A DNA stretch of 64,000 bases from Pleurodeles waltl (GCF_031143425.1 NC_090450.1:219491442-219555441); one strand, 5' to 3'. Shown: positions 47,691 to 60,327, counted from the stretch's first letter. Notes: a model not told the origin generated them from the sequence alone. Numbers and translations are program-made.

Positions 47691-48950
47691 TAATAATAAT
47701 AATGATAATAATAATAGTGATGATGAGGGTGATGTTGGTGATGGTGATGATGATGCTCAAGATATCAAATAAAGGAGTAAACAAAGTATTTCTCCTGCGC
47801 CTTGTTCTACTCAACTCTGTATGGGTGATATGTATGAGAATGTCACATCTGTTAAAAAAGATGTACTCAGATTAAAAGGAGCTGAATATTTATCCTGTCA
47901 CATGCTACTAAATAGACACTGTCAAATAGAGCCCCAGCTGTCTTGCAGCATCTCCTATCAGCAACATATTTCTGGTAGGATAAAACATGGTCGCCATTGA
48001 GGAAATCTGAAATCTGAAGGGAAAGTAAAGGCATTATTATTTAAGGGAGGCTGTAGGAGGTTGCACAAACCTATACATTTCTACACATTTAAGCTTTGTA
48101 GTTCTTTCACAAGGAACAATAAACAAAGCAAAGACTTCTGCAAAAAGACTATTGACAACTACCTAGACCCTGAAGATACAACTGTTTTATTTTGAGAGAA
48201 AGATATACTACCTGTGATTTTGTAAGCTGTGTAGGAGAATTGTGACATGACACAAAGGCTAATTTTCGAACAATAAGATAAAGTACAGTTGTAGAAAGAG
48301 CACTGTCTACTTACCTAGAGTATTCAAAATATCTACCGTACACATAGTATACTATTCACAAAATCTATTTTGCAGTATATAATGTAGAATTACTGTACAT
48401 ACTCCAAAATGCAATTTACAGACCTCCACCCAGAGATCTCTGTTTCGGCCTCTCCTACCTTTACTGTACAGAGCTTCTGTGCCCAGTGGTGAAAATCTCT
48501 ACACACCTTTGTATAGAATTTGGTAATAAACGAGAGATGGAGAAGGGAAGTGGTAGGCAAAGAGACCATAATTAGATGGGATTAAGGTAAATAGAAGGAT
48601 ACATTTAAGGAGGGGCATGTTAATACAAAACAGATAGCCACATAAGGGTAGGTCAATTGCAATTCACAAAATATACATTTGAATCTACTGCTGTAGTACT
48701 ACTGACAATAATGGCCAGCCTTGGAGTAAGCCGAACATCACACAGGGCCAACCATTGGTACTTCAAAATATTCCCATTGAAATCAACAGAGGAAGGGATA
48801 AACATATAGGTAAACATATAAAATGAAATAAATTAAATGACATGGAATATAAATAAAAATTACATTATTTTATTTGTATTAATAAATGCTTCATTGTAAA
48901 GCATTTCTAATTGGTGATGTTTAGTATACAAAAAGCATTTTAGCCCCTTG
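47237..48950. repeat. non-coding region with an AAT-type microsatellite
   Basis: ATA/AAT trinucleotide runs occupy about 47641-47720, followed by GATGGTGATGATG. The rest shows no gene or element end that I can support. Confidence 0.6.
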
Positions 48951-49320
48951 CATATGAAGGATGGCTGGGAGCCGTCCTTTGCAGGGATGCTTGTGTGTGC
49001 ATCGGATGACTCCTAGCACAAAAGTCAGGAAATCTCTATGGTGCGGGTACCAGAGGTATTCCCTGCTGCAACAAAACAGCCTCTGGAGGTGGGGAACAGT
49101 TTCCCCACCTCCCAACGCAGTTTTTTGGTTTTCAGGGGAATGACAATCACCAAGCGCGATGCACTGCCGCAATATCTCTGGAAGAAAAAGTGAAATGAGC
49201 CGATCGGCTTATTTCACTCTCTGCATTGGTGATTGTTAGGCTATCTAAGCCCCCTGAGCCCCAATCCAGATGGGAGGTATATCATTGGAAAGGGGATAAT
49301 CTCCCCCTTCCAATGGCACT
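48951..49320. repeat. non-coding repeat with a strong hairpin
   Basis: The arms GGAGGTGGGGAA (49085-49096) and TTCCCCACCTCC (49101-49112) are exact inverse complements around a CAGT loop. No coding capacity. Confidence 0.7.
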
Positions 49321-50153
49321 GTTCCCAAGTCTATTGGGGGAGGGGGAGCGGCCGCTTGGGCAAGGACTTTTTCTCCCCCATTATTTTTTAGGCTTTAGGC
49401 ACAGTTCACCTTTCTGACTCCCCCCCCCCCCACCCTCACCCGGGGGGGGAAGAAATCCCACTAGAAGACCAGGAAATATTTTATTCAATTTGTTTAGGTG
49501 TGAGAGCTGCCCATGACGGATCGGTCAATGCCCCCAACCCCCAAAAAATGAGCACAGCCTTTCTGCTCCCTGTGGGGGGAAGATGGGGGCAATAGCCCAC
49601 CTTCTGCCCCCCGAAGGTGCTGAAAGCCCAATAGCACACCAGGGAATCTTTTATGTGATTAGTGTAGGGGTGCGGGCTGCCCATGATGGGTCAGTCAATG
49701 CCCCCATCACCCCCAAAAAATAGGCACAGACTTTCTACCCCCTCCCCCAGAGGGCAGATGGGTGCGATGGCCCCAGATCTGCCACCTGAGGGGAGAAGGC
49801 CAACTAGCAAACCATGAAATATTTTATGTAATGAGTGTGGGGGTGGGGACTACCCATGATGAGTCAGTCAATTCCCCCACCCATAAAATCATGCCCCCTC
49901 TCTGCCTCCAATGGGGGTCCGAAAGCCGCTATGGACCAAGGAATTGTTTACTATTAGTGCTGAGGTGGGGCCTGCCCAGAATGGGCATTACACCCCCCAA
50001 AATAAACAGGCACAGTCTTTCTCCCCCCCGTGTCAGATGGGGATTATTACCCCCGATCTGTCCCCATTGTGGACACCAGGGAAGCATTTTTTGATGATAG
50101 AGGGTGGGACTGCCCACAACCATAAGCATGATTATGCCCCCTACCCCAACAGA
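49321..50153 (+). repeat. diverged tandem array, units of about 120-175 bp
   Basis: Units start with a CTGCCCATGA(C/T)GG(G/A)TC-like sequence near 49509, 49678, 49852, 49974 and 50111, each with a C-rich block (CCCCCAAAAAATAGGCACAG), a G-rich block and an A/T-rich GGAATNTTTTATG-like block. An earlier degenerate unit lies before 49509. C- and G-homopolymer runs occur near 49427-49449. Confidence 0.8.
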
Positions 50154-50795
50154 AGGGGTGTAGGAGGCTGTCCTGGTTTGTAGTGGGTACCTCAAGTACT
50201 TACATCTTATACTAGGTCCAGTTATCCCTTATTAGTGAAGTAGTAGTGTTCTATCAGCTTAGGATGACAGAGGTAGTTATAGCAGAGCAGCTTAGGCTGA
50301 ACTAGGAGACATGGAAAGCTCATGCAATACCACTTATAGTTACACAGTACTTATACACAAGTAAAGACAATACTCAGTGTTACCAAAAATATAGGTAGTT
50401 TATTTGGGTGACACAGTACCAAAAATATCTTAGAGGCAATACTCCTTCTGGAGGTACGTATTATACACAATATATACACTAAACACCAAAATGAGGTAAG
50501 TAATTAGACATAGGATAGTGTAAACAAAAGGAAATGCTATAGAATGCAATGGGAGAAAATAGGTCTAGGGGTAACACAAACCATATACTAAGAAAGTGGA
50601 ATGTGAATCACACATTCCCCGCTAGTCAAGTGTATGGTGTACAGAATTGCTGGGAGAGTAAGAATATAATACAGGTAAGTAAATTACCACATCCCAGGGC
50701 CTAGAAAAGCAGGAGTGAAGTACTGCAAGTTTCCTTAGGACACACTGCACCTTGTGATAAGGATATTGCAGTAACCAACCAAGCCTGCAAACAAC

Positions 50796-51485
50796 TAGAA
50801 CAATAAGAAGACGGTGGTTGATGCTTAAAGTCTGCGCATCCGTGATTATGATCAATGGCTCGTCAAGCCAAAATGTTGAGATACAATGTTAAGGTGCCAG
50901 GTCCGGTATGACACCTAACCACCCAGGTGTCCAGTGCACTGATCATAACAAAGTTATGAACTGTGCTGGAAAACTTATTAAGAAAAATATATCAGGGCAC
51001 TCCAAAAGGCAATCGAAGCAGTATAAACAGATAGTAAAAAAAGACCAAAATTCATAAAGAGATTTTTCTTCTTCCAATAAGTAACCTTTATTTCTGGTAA
51101 GTATACACAATGCGCAAACAGCCAACACGTGTTTCGTCCGAAGGACCTTTTCAAGTATATTGAGTAAAGATGAATTCATAAATGAGAAGGCTGAATTATC
51201 AGAGAGTCCAGAGATGACTTGTGACATTCACAGGTGAATGTGAATGAGCAAATCACTGTAACATGGTTATCGGGAATATACGTTTTCTGAACGCCGGACT
51301 ACTCGGACTGACTCTGTTGACACGGTTCTGTTGGCTGTTTGCGTATTGTGTATACTTACTTGAAATCAAGGTTACTTAATGGAAGAAGGATAATCTCTTT
51401 ATGAATTTTGGACTTTTTTTACTATCTGTTTATACTGCTTGGACTGCCTTTTGGAGTGCCCTGGTATATTTTTCTTAATAAGTAT
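50796..51485. mobile_element. Penelope-derived fragment with 150-bp inverted repeats
   Basis: Arm 50974-51127 and arm 51330-51482 are reverse complements with few differences (outer CTTATTAAGAAAAATAT, inner CGCAAACAGCCAACA). The insertion is flanked by GCAAACAAC (50787-50795) and GCAAACAGC (51486-51494), and the uninterrupted sequence is visible in the duplicate unit near 52715. A hammerhead-like motif at 51125-51155 links it to Penelope terminal repeats. No RT remains. Confidence 0.75.
51125..51155 (-). ncRNA. hammerhead-ribozyme-like motif, decayed core
   Basis: The minus strand reads CTTGAAAAG, a perfect stem GTCC-TTCG-GGAC, then GAAACACGTGTT. Stem II and the GAAA box fit a hammerhead; the CUGAUGA box is altered. 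Confidence 0.6.
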
Positions 51486-54400
51486 GCAAACAGCAACTGC
51501 TGGATTCCTGGACCTGAAGACCTGTAAATGAAGGAAGTCAAAAGAAGTTTGATGAAGGGCCGGAGCCCCTGCCAACCCAGAATCGAGGGTACAAAAGAAG
51601 AGACCCCAGTTGGATAAAGACTGCAGAAATGCACCCTAAGAAGATGCCAGCACGTTCCTGCATTACGCAAAGGCTGTCCCATGACGTGAAGATGGAGGCA
51701 GATGTGATTTGGTGTTGGAAGTTGACAACAAGCCTTGTTTACAACAAGTGTGTGTTTTGCATCAAAGTGGCGCTGGCTGGATCCAGGAGGGACCTGGGGG
51801 CCTCAACTCTGTGTGAGGAGGAAAAGGGGGCTCTCAGCACTTTAGAGAGCCATCAGGATGCCAGACAGCACCCACAGGAGTCCCAGGATACGGGGACAAA
51901 GGAGGTGCAAAATGTGGTTGGGGCAGCACAACAAAGGAAGGTCCCACGCCACCAGAGAACAACTCAAAAAGTTGAGCGTCGCAGGATAGAGAGCTGGGGA
52001 CCTGGGCCAGGCTCTGTACAAAGGAATTTTGCAAATAGTGGACAGAGGTCTTAGGAGGTGAAGAAGACGCAGTACACAGGGGTACCATCGCTCTCAAGGA
52101 AGGTAAGGTCTTAGCTCCTCCAAATTGCATCAGCAGGACCTCAGGGCAGTCTATGTCAATGGGGTCCACCCTCTGTGTCCTTAGGAGCACGCTCGTTGCT
52201 GTGAGTGGAGTCCAAGGGTATCGGTCGTCATCTTGGAAGGTGCCTGAGTGTGCAGGGGAGTGACTCCGTCACTCCACGGGAGATTTCTTTGGTCCTTCTG
52301 GTACAGGATGAAGACAAGTAGTCCTCAGAGTGTGCACACCATGGAAACTGTTGCAGTTGCTGGCTGGAGCTGAAGTTGCAGAGGAAAAGTATCCCTTGTG
52401 TATTCTTTGTTGCTGTTACAGCGGTTCTTGGAGCAGGCTGCTGTTGATCCAAGGTCAGAGGATGAAGTAGTAGCTGCAGAGGATTCCTGAAGGAAACTTG
52501 CAAGCAGAATCTGAAGAGAACCCACAGGAGAATCACAAATTCCCCCCTAGACAAGTGTAGTGTGTGCAGAATCACTGGGAGAGTAAGAATACAGTAACAG
52601 TAAGTAAATTACCCCACCCCAGTGCCCAGAAAAGCAGGAGTAAAGTACTGCAAGTTTCCTTTAGACACACTACACCTTGTGATTGGGATATTGCAGTAAC
52701 CAATCAAGTCTGCAAACAACAACTGCTGGATTCCTGGAACTGAAGACCTGCAAAGGAAGGGGACCAAGTCCGAAAGTCAAAAGAAGTTCCAGGAAGGGAA
52801 GGAGCCCCTGCCAACCCAGAAGAGGGTGCAAAAGAAGAGTCCCCAGTTGGACAAAGACTGCAAACATGCATCCTGGGAATATTCCAGCGGGTTCCTGCAT
52901 GATGTAAAGGATGTCCCACGATGTGAAGATGGATGCAGACAAGATTTTGTGTTGGAAGTTGACAACAAGCCTTGGTTACAACAAATGTGCGTTTTGTGTC
53001 GAAATACTGCTGCAGGACCCATGAGGGACCTGGGGGCCTCAACTCTGTGTGAGGAGCAAGAGGGGGCACTCAGCACATTAGAGAACCCTCAGGGTGCCAG
53101 ACAGCACCCACAGGAGTCCCACGACATGGGGACAAAGGAGGTGTAAAACACGATTGGTGCACAGTTGGTGCAGCACAACAAAATGCTGGGGACCTACACC
53201 AGGCTGTGCACAAAGGAATTTTGCAAATAGTGTACGGAGGCCTCAGGAGGTGAAAAAGACGCAGGACACAGGGATACCATCGCTCTGTGGGAAGGCGAGG
53301 TCTTACCTCCTCCAAATTGCATCACCAGGACCTCAGTCTATGACGATGGGGTCCACCCTCTGTGTCCTTAGGAGCAAGCTTGTCACTGTGAGAGGAGTCC
53401 AAGGGTACTGGTCATCATCTTGGAAGGTGCCTGCGTAAGCAGGGGAGAGACTCCATGACCCCACAGGAGATTTTCTTTGGTCCTTTTGGTGCAGGTTGAA
53501 GACAGGGAGTCATCAGAGTGTGCACACCATGGAAACTGTTGCAGTTGCTGGCTGGAGCTGAAGTTGCAGAGGAAAAGTAGTATCCCTTGTGGATACTTTG
53601 TTGCTGTTATAGCGATTCCTGGAACAGGCTGCAGTTGATCCGAGATCAGAGGATGAAGTAGTAGTTGCAGAGGACTCCTGAAGGAAACGTGCATGCAGAA
53701 TCTGAAGAGAACCCACAGGAGAGACCCCAAATAGCCCTGAGAGGTGAATTGGCTACCTTATCAGGTAAGGACCTATCAGGAGGGGTCTCTGACATCACCT
53801 GTTGGCACCGGCCACTCAGAGACCTCCAGAGTGCCCCCACACCTTGCGAAGCAAGGTGGCCAAAGTCTGGGACACACTGAAGAAGCTCTGGGCACCACCC
53901 TTAGGGTGGTGATGGACAGGGGAGTGGTTACTCCCCTTTCCTTTGTCCAGTTTCACGCCAAAGCAGAGGACAAGGGGTCCTTGAACCGGTGTAGATTGGC
54001 TTATGCAAGGAAGGCACGATCTGTGCCCTTCAAAGCATTTCCAGAGGCTGGGGGAGGCTAGCCCTCCCAAGCCTGTAACACATATTTTGAAAGGGAGAGG
54101 GAGCAACACCCTGCTCTCAGAGGAAATGCTTTGTTCTGCCTCCCTGGGACTAAGCTGCTCAGACCCCAGGAGGGCAGACCCCTGTCTGTGAGGTGGCAGC
54201 AGATGTAGCTGCAGTGCAAGCTTCAGAGAGCTTGTTTGGCAATACTGGGGGTCCATGGTGGAGCCCCTAGGATGCATGGAATTGGCTCCCCAATACCAGA
54301 TTTGGACTGGGGGGACAATTTCATGATCTTAGACATGTTACATGGCCATATTCGGAGTTACCATTGTGAAGCTACATATAGGTATTGACCTATATGTAGT

Positions 54401-55258
54401 GCACGCGTGTAATGGCATCCCACACTCACAAGGTCCCAGGAATTGGCCCTGAACTATGTGGGGGCAGCTTTGCTAGTGCAAAGGTGCCCTCACACTTAGA
54501 AACTTTGCACCTCACCTTCAGCAAGTGAAGGTTAGACATTTAGGTGACTTATAAGTTACTTAAGCGCAGTGAAAATAGCTGTGAAATAACGTGCGTTATT
54601 TCACGCAGGGTGTAATGGGAGGCCTGTGCAAGGGTTTGTATGAGCTCTCTATGGGTGGCAAAAGAAATGCTACAGCCCATATGGATCTCCTAGCACCTCA
54701 ATGCCCTGGGTACCTAGGTACCATATAATAGGGACTTATAAGGGGGGTCCAGTGGGCCAATTGAAATTGGTAAATTAAGTCACTAGCCTACAGTGACAAA
54801 TTTAAAAGCAGAGAGAGCAGAAGCACTGAGGTTCTGATTTGCAGAGCCTCACTGACACACTCAACCACTATACAGACATACACATTAGGCCATAAACTAT
54901 GAGCACTGGGGTCCTGACCAGCAGGATCCCAGTGAGACAGACACAAACATACTGACATACAGGTAAAAATTGGGGTAACATGCCAAGGAAGATGTTACTT
55001 TCCTACAAGGGGTAATAATATTTCTGCCTCCTCCCGAACTATAAAGTCTCATACTAATTGCAAGCAAGAGGACATTTAACTCTTTAGGGTTTCAGTTTTT
55101 CATATGGGCCAAGAGAGCTTGGCTAACTCACAATATCATCCTACTTGCAATGGTGAGAGGTTGCACCTTTGGGACTTTGGTACACTGCCACCCAGAAAAC
55201 CTACCAGACCGAGACAGTTCTGGAGGAGTCCAGGGTGGTGTGCTTCACATGTGCCCTA

Positions 55259-56158
55259 TGAAGGAAAGTACCCTCTTTCTTGGCATAGTTAACCCCATGT
55301 TATACCTGATGTCAGTGTGCTTGGCTGTGTTCCCTGGGATCCTGCTAACAAGAACCCCACTGATTATGCTCTTTCACCTCTAAATTTGGTTGTTACTTAC
55401 TTCTAACACAGTATTTCACCCACAATTGGCATACTGGTGCCCCCTTATAAGTCCCTAGTATATGGTAGCTAGGTATTCAGGGCATTCCGGGCATTGGGAT
55501 TCCAGGGGGTCCCTATGGGCTGCAGTCTATATTTTGCCACCCACAGGGAGCCCATGCAAAGGCTTCTGCAGGACTGCCTTTGCAGCCTGCGTGAGAAGGT
55601 GCAAGCATCCTTTTACTGCCATTTACACTGCACCAGATCACTTATAAGTCACCCCTATAGCAGGCCTTCCAGCCCTGAGGGCAGAGTACAAAGTATCAGT
55701 GTGTGGGGGCACCCCTGCACTAGCGGAGATGCCACCACGACCTCCAGGACCATTTTCCTGGACTTCGTGAGTGCGGGGATGCCATTTTACGCATGTACTG
55801 GGCACTACCTAAGTCCAGCTACACAATAGTAACTCCGAACATAGGCATGCTTAATGTGAAACATGTTAGAATCATACCCCGAGGCTTTTGCAAGCATTGG
55901 TTGTATCATTCCATGCAGTCTGGGGGCTCCTTGGATGATCTCCAGTATTGCCATTGAAGCCTTCTGAGGTATTCCAGGCAGCCCTAGTTGCTGCCACCTC
56001 ACAGACAGGTTTCTTTCCTCCTTTTGCTTAAAAAGCTCGAGCTCAGGAAGGCCGAACAACAGATATCCTTTGGGAGAGGAGTGTTGTACCCTCTCCCTTT
56101 GGAAATAGGATTACAGGCTTTGTGGGGTGGTAGCCTCCCCAAGCCAATGGAAATGCTT
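55259..56158 (-). mobile_element. inverted 3' part of a third LTR-like copy
   Basis: Begins TGAAGGAAAGTACC, the reverse complement of the family's TCCTACA-type end, and runs through the reverse complement of sequences seen near 45000-46000 (for example CATATTCGGAGTTAC as GTAACTCCGAACATA). It stops at AAATGCTT, where LINE copy 1 begins, so its 5' portion is missing or displaced. Confidence 0.7.
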
Positions 56159-56434
56159 GACCCTAGGGTTGGACGCTTCCCCCGCCGCTGCAGCTCCACC
56201 TGCCCAGGCTCCTGACACCTCCCAGAAAGACCAGCTAAACCGTAAGTACTCCCCCCGCCCAGCCCCTCGCCCAGCCCTGCGCCACTCACCTCTCTTTCCC
56301 TGAACTTCTGTCTTCTGCCTTCCGCTCTCTCCTCCAACCTCTCTCTGCACCTCTGCTGTCCATTTCCCTTCGCTTTCTGCGACTCCTTCCTGCTTCTGGT
56401 AGCCATATTTTTCTGCTCCTCTTCTGCAGCCCAC

Positions 56435-57130
56435 TTGCTGCGTGTTCTGCTCTTCCTCTGTGCCCCGCTCCTCTTCCTCACCGCGTTTTCTTCCTGCTTT
56501 GCTCTCTCTCTGTGTTCTTTTTTTCTCATCTGCACACCGTCCTGCGTGTTCTTTTCTTCTTTTTCTTCATCTGTGTTCTTCTGTGCTCTTCTCCTCCTCT
56601 GCACCCCGACCTGCGTGTCCCTTTTCTTCTTTTTCTTCATCTGTGTTCTTCTGTGCTCTTCTCCTCCTCTGCACCCCGACCTGCGTGTTCTTTTCTTCTT
56701 TTTCTTCATCTGTGTTCTTCTGTGCTCTTCTCCTCCTCTGCACCTGGACCTACATGTTCCTTTTCTTCTTTTTCTTCATCTGTGTTCTTCTGAGCTGTTC
56801 TCCTCCTCTGCACCCCGACCTGCGTGTTCCTTTTCTTCTTCTGTGGCCTTCTCCTCATCTTCTGGACGCTTCTCTCCTCTGCTTTTCTGGTCTCTCCTCT
56901 TCTTCTCTCCTCTTCTCTCTTGACTCTTCTCTCTCCTCTTCTTCTTGACTCTTCTCTCTTGACTCTTCACTCTTCTCTCCTGACTCTTCTCTCTCCTCTT
57001 CTTCTTGACTCTTCTCTTTTGACTCTTCTCTCTCCTCCTCTTCTTGACTCTTCTCTCCTGACTCTTCTACTCCTCTCTTCTGTTCTTCCTGACTCCTCTC
57101 CTCCTCTGTAATCCCCCCTTCCCTATCTTT
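56435..57130 (+). repeat. 700-bp polypyrimidine leader with a 69/70-bp minisatellite
   Basis: Almost only C and T on the plus strand. Between 56542 and about 56835 a 69-70-bp unit (CTGCGTGTTC then TTTTCTTC...CATCTGTG) starts at 56542, 56611, 56681, 56750 and 56820. It produces long but meaningless frames on both strands. Confidence 0.9.
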
Positions 57131-57288
57131 TTTCCCTTCCCCTCTACCTGACCCGCCCGCCCTCCGCTTTTCCGCCGCCACCTCCTGCTCGGCCCGCCCC
57201 CCCCTGCTCCCATTCGTCGTCCCCCCTCCCACCCCCAGCTGACCCCTCCTCCCCCCCTCCCTCTTATGGCAGCCGCTGCGCGGAAGGC

Positions 57289-60200
57289 GTGCCAAAGGCA
57301 GGCCCGTCTGCGCCCGTCCGAGCCTGGACCGTGCCCAGCGCCACGACCCCAGGCCCCCAGCACTCCCAAACCCCGCAGCACCGCTACGACCCCACCTCCT
57401 TCCAAGCTCTCATCCCGGGGAGCTCCAGAACCTGCTTCCAAGCCAACCCTAAACGCACCCATGGACCCTTCGCATACCTCACCTGCAAACTCACCTTCCA
57501 CCGCGACTGCACCCCGCCCGCCAGCCCACGCACCAATAACCACCTCAAATGCATCCTGATCAACGCACGCTCCGTCCACAAGCACGCCATTGAACTATGG
57601 GACCTCCTGGACTCCACTGGACGTCGCCTTCATCACTGAGACCTGGATGAACGCCTCCTCGGCCCCCGACATTGCCATAGCCATCCCCGACGGCTACAAG
57701 ATCACCAGGAGAGACCGCACAAACCAAGTCAGTGGAGGAATCACCATTGTTTTCAAGGACTCCATCAACATCACCACCGAAGACACCCCCCTCGCCGCCG
57801 AACACATGCACTTCCAGATCCACACCGACCCCAGGACCACCCTCAGAGGAACTCTAATCTCCAGACCCCCTGGACCACGCGCCCTCTTCAGCGAGTCCAT
57901 CGCAGACTTCATCTCCCCGCACGCCCTTGCCTCGCCGGACTACATCCTCCTTGGTGACCTCAACTTCCACCTGGAGCAGAACAACGACACCAACACCACC
58001 ACCCTCCTCGACAACCTCGCCAACCTCGGTCTCAAGCAACTGGTGAACACCCCCACCCACATCGCTGGACACACGCTCGACCCCATCTTCTCCGCCAGCA
58101 ACCACGTATCCTTCAGCCACTCCTCCGTAATACACTGGACCGACCACAGATGTGTCCACTTCACCTTCAGACGCAAGACTCTCCACCTCCGCACACAACC
58201 CATCCCACGCAGACATTGGAACAAAATCCCTACGGAACAGCTTCGCTCCACTCTCAGCGACAACCAACCCACCTACTCCACCGACCCCAATGACGCAGCC
58301 CTCAGCCTCATTCATTGGATCACCAACTGCGCGGACAACCTTGCACCTCTCAGACGCCTCCCAAGACAGACCAGCACCAGGAAACCTCAATGGTTCACAG
58401 ACACCCTCAAGGAATCCAAAAAAACCTGCCGTACCCTCGAGAAAGCCTGTCTCAAAGACCACACCGCAGAAAACATGTCTGCCCTCAAAAACGCCACCTG
58501 CAAACACCATCAGCTGATCCGCGCCACCAAAAGAACTTCCTTCACAGACAGACTGGACAAGAACACTCACAACAGCGAAGAACTCTTCAACATCATCAAA
58601 GAGCTCTCCAATCCTAACGCCAACTCCAACTCCATCTCCATCATGCCCTCAGAAGACCTCTGCAACTCCCTCGCTACCTTCTTCCATCGTAAGATCACTG
58701 ACCTACACAACAGCTTCGGACACCAGACCCAGCCAACCACCACAGAACCTACTACCCCAGCCATCACCCTCAACGCCTGGACCCACATCAGCGCGGAGGA
58801 GACCAAAGCTACCATGAACTCCATCCACTCCGGTGACCCCTCGGACCCCTGCCCACACTTCATCTTCAACAAAGCCGACGACATCATCGCCCCGCATCTC
58901 CAGACCATCATCAACAGCTCGTTTGCTTCTGCCTCCTTCCCCGAGAGCTGGAAACACGCGGAAGTCAACGCCCTCCGGAAGAAACCTGCGGCGGACCCCA
59001 GCGACCTGAAAAACTTCTGCCATATCTCGCTCCTCCCCTTCCCTGCCAAAGTCATAGAGAAAACCGTCAACAAGCAACTGACCAATTTCCTTGAAGACAA
59101 CAGCATACTCGACCCCTCTCAGTCCGGATTCCGAGCCAATCACAGCACAGAAACCGCCCTCATCTCAGTCATAGACGACATCAGAACTCTGATGGACAAC
59201 GGAGAAACAGTCGCCCTCATCCTCCTCGACCTCTCGGCTGCCTTCGACACCGTCTGCCACCGAACCCTAACATCCTGCCTGCGCTCCACCGGTATACAAG
59301 GACTGGCCCTGGACTAGATCACCTCTTTCCTCTCTAACCGCTCCCAAAGAGTCTACCTCCCTCCGTTCCGCTCAGACCCCACCGAGATCATCTGCGGGGT
59401 CCCTCAAGGCTCCTCGCTCAGCCCGACTCTCTTCAATGTCTACATGAGCCCCCTTGCCGACATTGTGCGCAAACACAACATCAACATCACCTCCTATGCC
59501 GACCACACTCAGCTGATACTTTCCCTCACCAAGGACCCCACTGGCGCCAAGACCAACCTGCAAGATGGAATGAAAGACGCTGCAGAATAGATGAAACTCA
59601 GCCATCTGAAACTGAACTCAGAAAAACTGAAGTCCTCATCCTCGGAAACACCCCGTCCGCCTGGGACGACTCTTGGTGGCCCAAAGCCCTAGGCACCACA
59701 CCAACCCCCTCAGACCACGCACGCAACCTCGGATTCATCCTGGACCCGCTTCTCACCATGACCAAACAAGTCAACGCCGTATCTTCTTCCTGCTTCCTCA
59801 CTCTCCGCATGCTACGAAAAATCTTCTGCTGGATCCCCACTGACACCAGAAAAACTGTGACCCACGCCCTCGTCACAAGCCGCCTGGACTACGGAAACAC
59901 CCTATATGCAGGAACCGCCGCTAAACTCCAGAAACGTCTGCAGCGAATACAAAACGCCTCCGCCCGCCTCCTCCTCGACATACCCTGCAACAGCCACATC
60001 TCCGCCCACCTGAGACACCTGCACTGGCTTCCCATCAGCAAAAGGATCACCTTCCGGCTTCTCACCCACGCACACAAAGCCCTCCACAACAAGGGACCCG
60101 AATACCTCAACTGTCGCCTCAGTTTCTACACGCCCACCCGTCAACTTCGCTCCGCCAACAACGCACTCGCCGCCGTCCCTCGCATCCGCCACACCACGGC

Positions 60201-60327
60201 AGGTGGGAAATCCATCTCCTACCTGGCGGCCAAGACATGGAACTCCCTCCCCGCCAACCTCAGGACCACCCAGGACCACCCTTCATTCCGAAGGCAGCTC
60301 AAAACCTGGCTCTTCGAGCAGCAGTAA
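57289..60327 (+). pseudogene. LINE endonuclease-reverse transcriptase, decayed (copy 1)
   Basis: The frame opens at ATG 57289 and includes LKCILINARSVHKHAIELWD, then breaks near 57617 where four bases present in copy 2 are absent. The endonuclease and RT continue in 57590-59317 (FITETWMN, GDLNFH, HWTDH, SGFRANHSTETAL, LLDLSAAFDTVCH). A TAG at 59315-59317 and a second at 59588-59590 replace tryptophans of copy 2; the catalytic YADD is YADH at 59495-59506; and a one-base loss near 59625 shifts the frame. The end (59758-60327) has the typical SRLDYGNTLYAG, RLQRIQNASARLL and LHWLPISKRITFRLL motifs. Confidence 0.9.

Larger units (their letters stand above)
50606..53721 (+). repeat. internal tandem duplication within LTR-like copy 2
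   Basis: Unit 1 (50606-52530) and unit 2 (52531-53721) both start AATCACA(C/A)ATTCCC and both end CTGAAGAGAACCCACAGGAG. Unit 1 is longer because it holds the insertion 50796-51485. Confidence 0.85.
50159..55007 (+). mobile_element. solo-LTR-like element, copy 2, with duplication and PLE insertion
   Basis: Starts TGTAGGAGGCTGTCC and ends TTACTTTCCTACA, with an exact AGGGG duplication on both sides (50154-50158 and 55008-55012). It matches copy 1 in order. The extra length is explained by an internal tandem duplication of about 1.2 kb and a 690-bp Penelope-derived insertion; without these it would be close to copy 1 in size. No protein domain found. Confidence 0.82.

Noticed and set aside
47560..47875. 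Frames with poly-Asn or poly-Ile
   Set aside because: Produced by the AAT-type microsatellite.
49321..50153. Regularly spaced repeats considered as a CRISPR-like array
   Set aside because: Units are long, diverged and contiguous with no unique spacers, and the context is eukaryotic.
56435..56948. Overlapping frames of 160-240 codons on both strands rich in Ser/Phe/Leu or Lys/Glu/Arg
   Set aside because: They are translations of the polypyrimidine minisatellite in different frames and carry no real protein signal.
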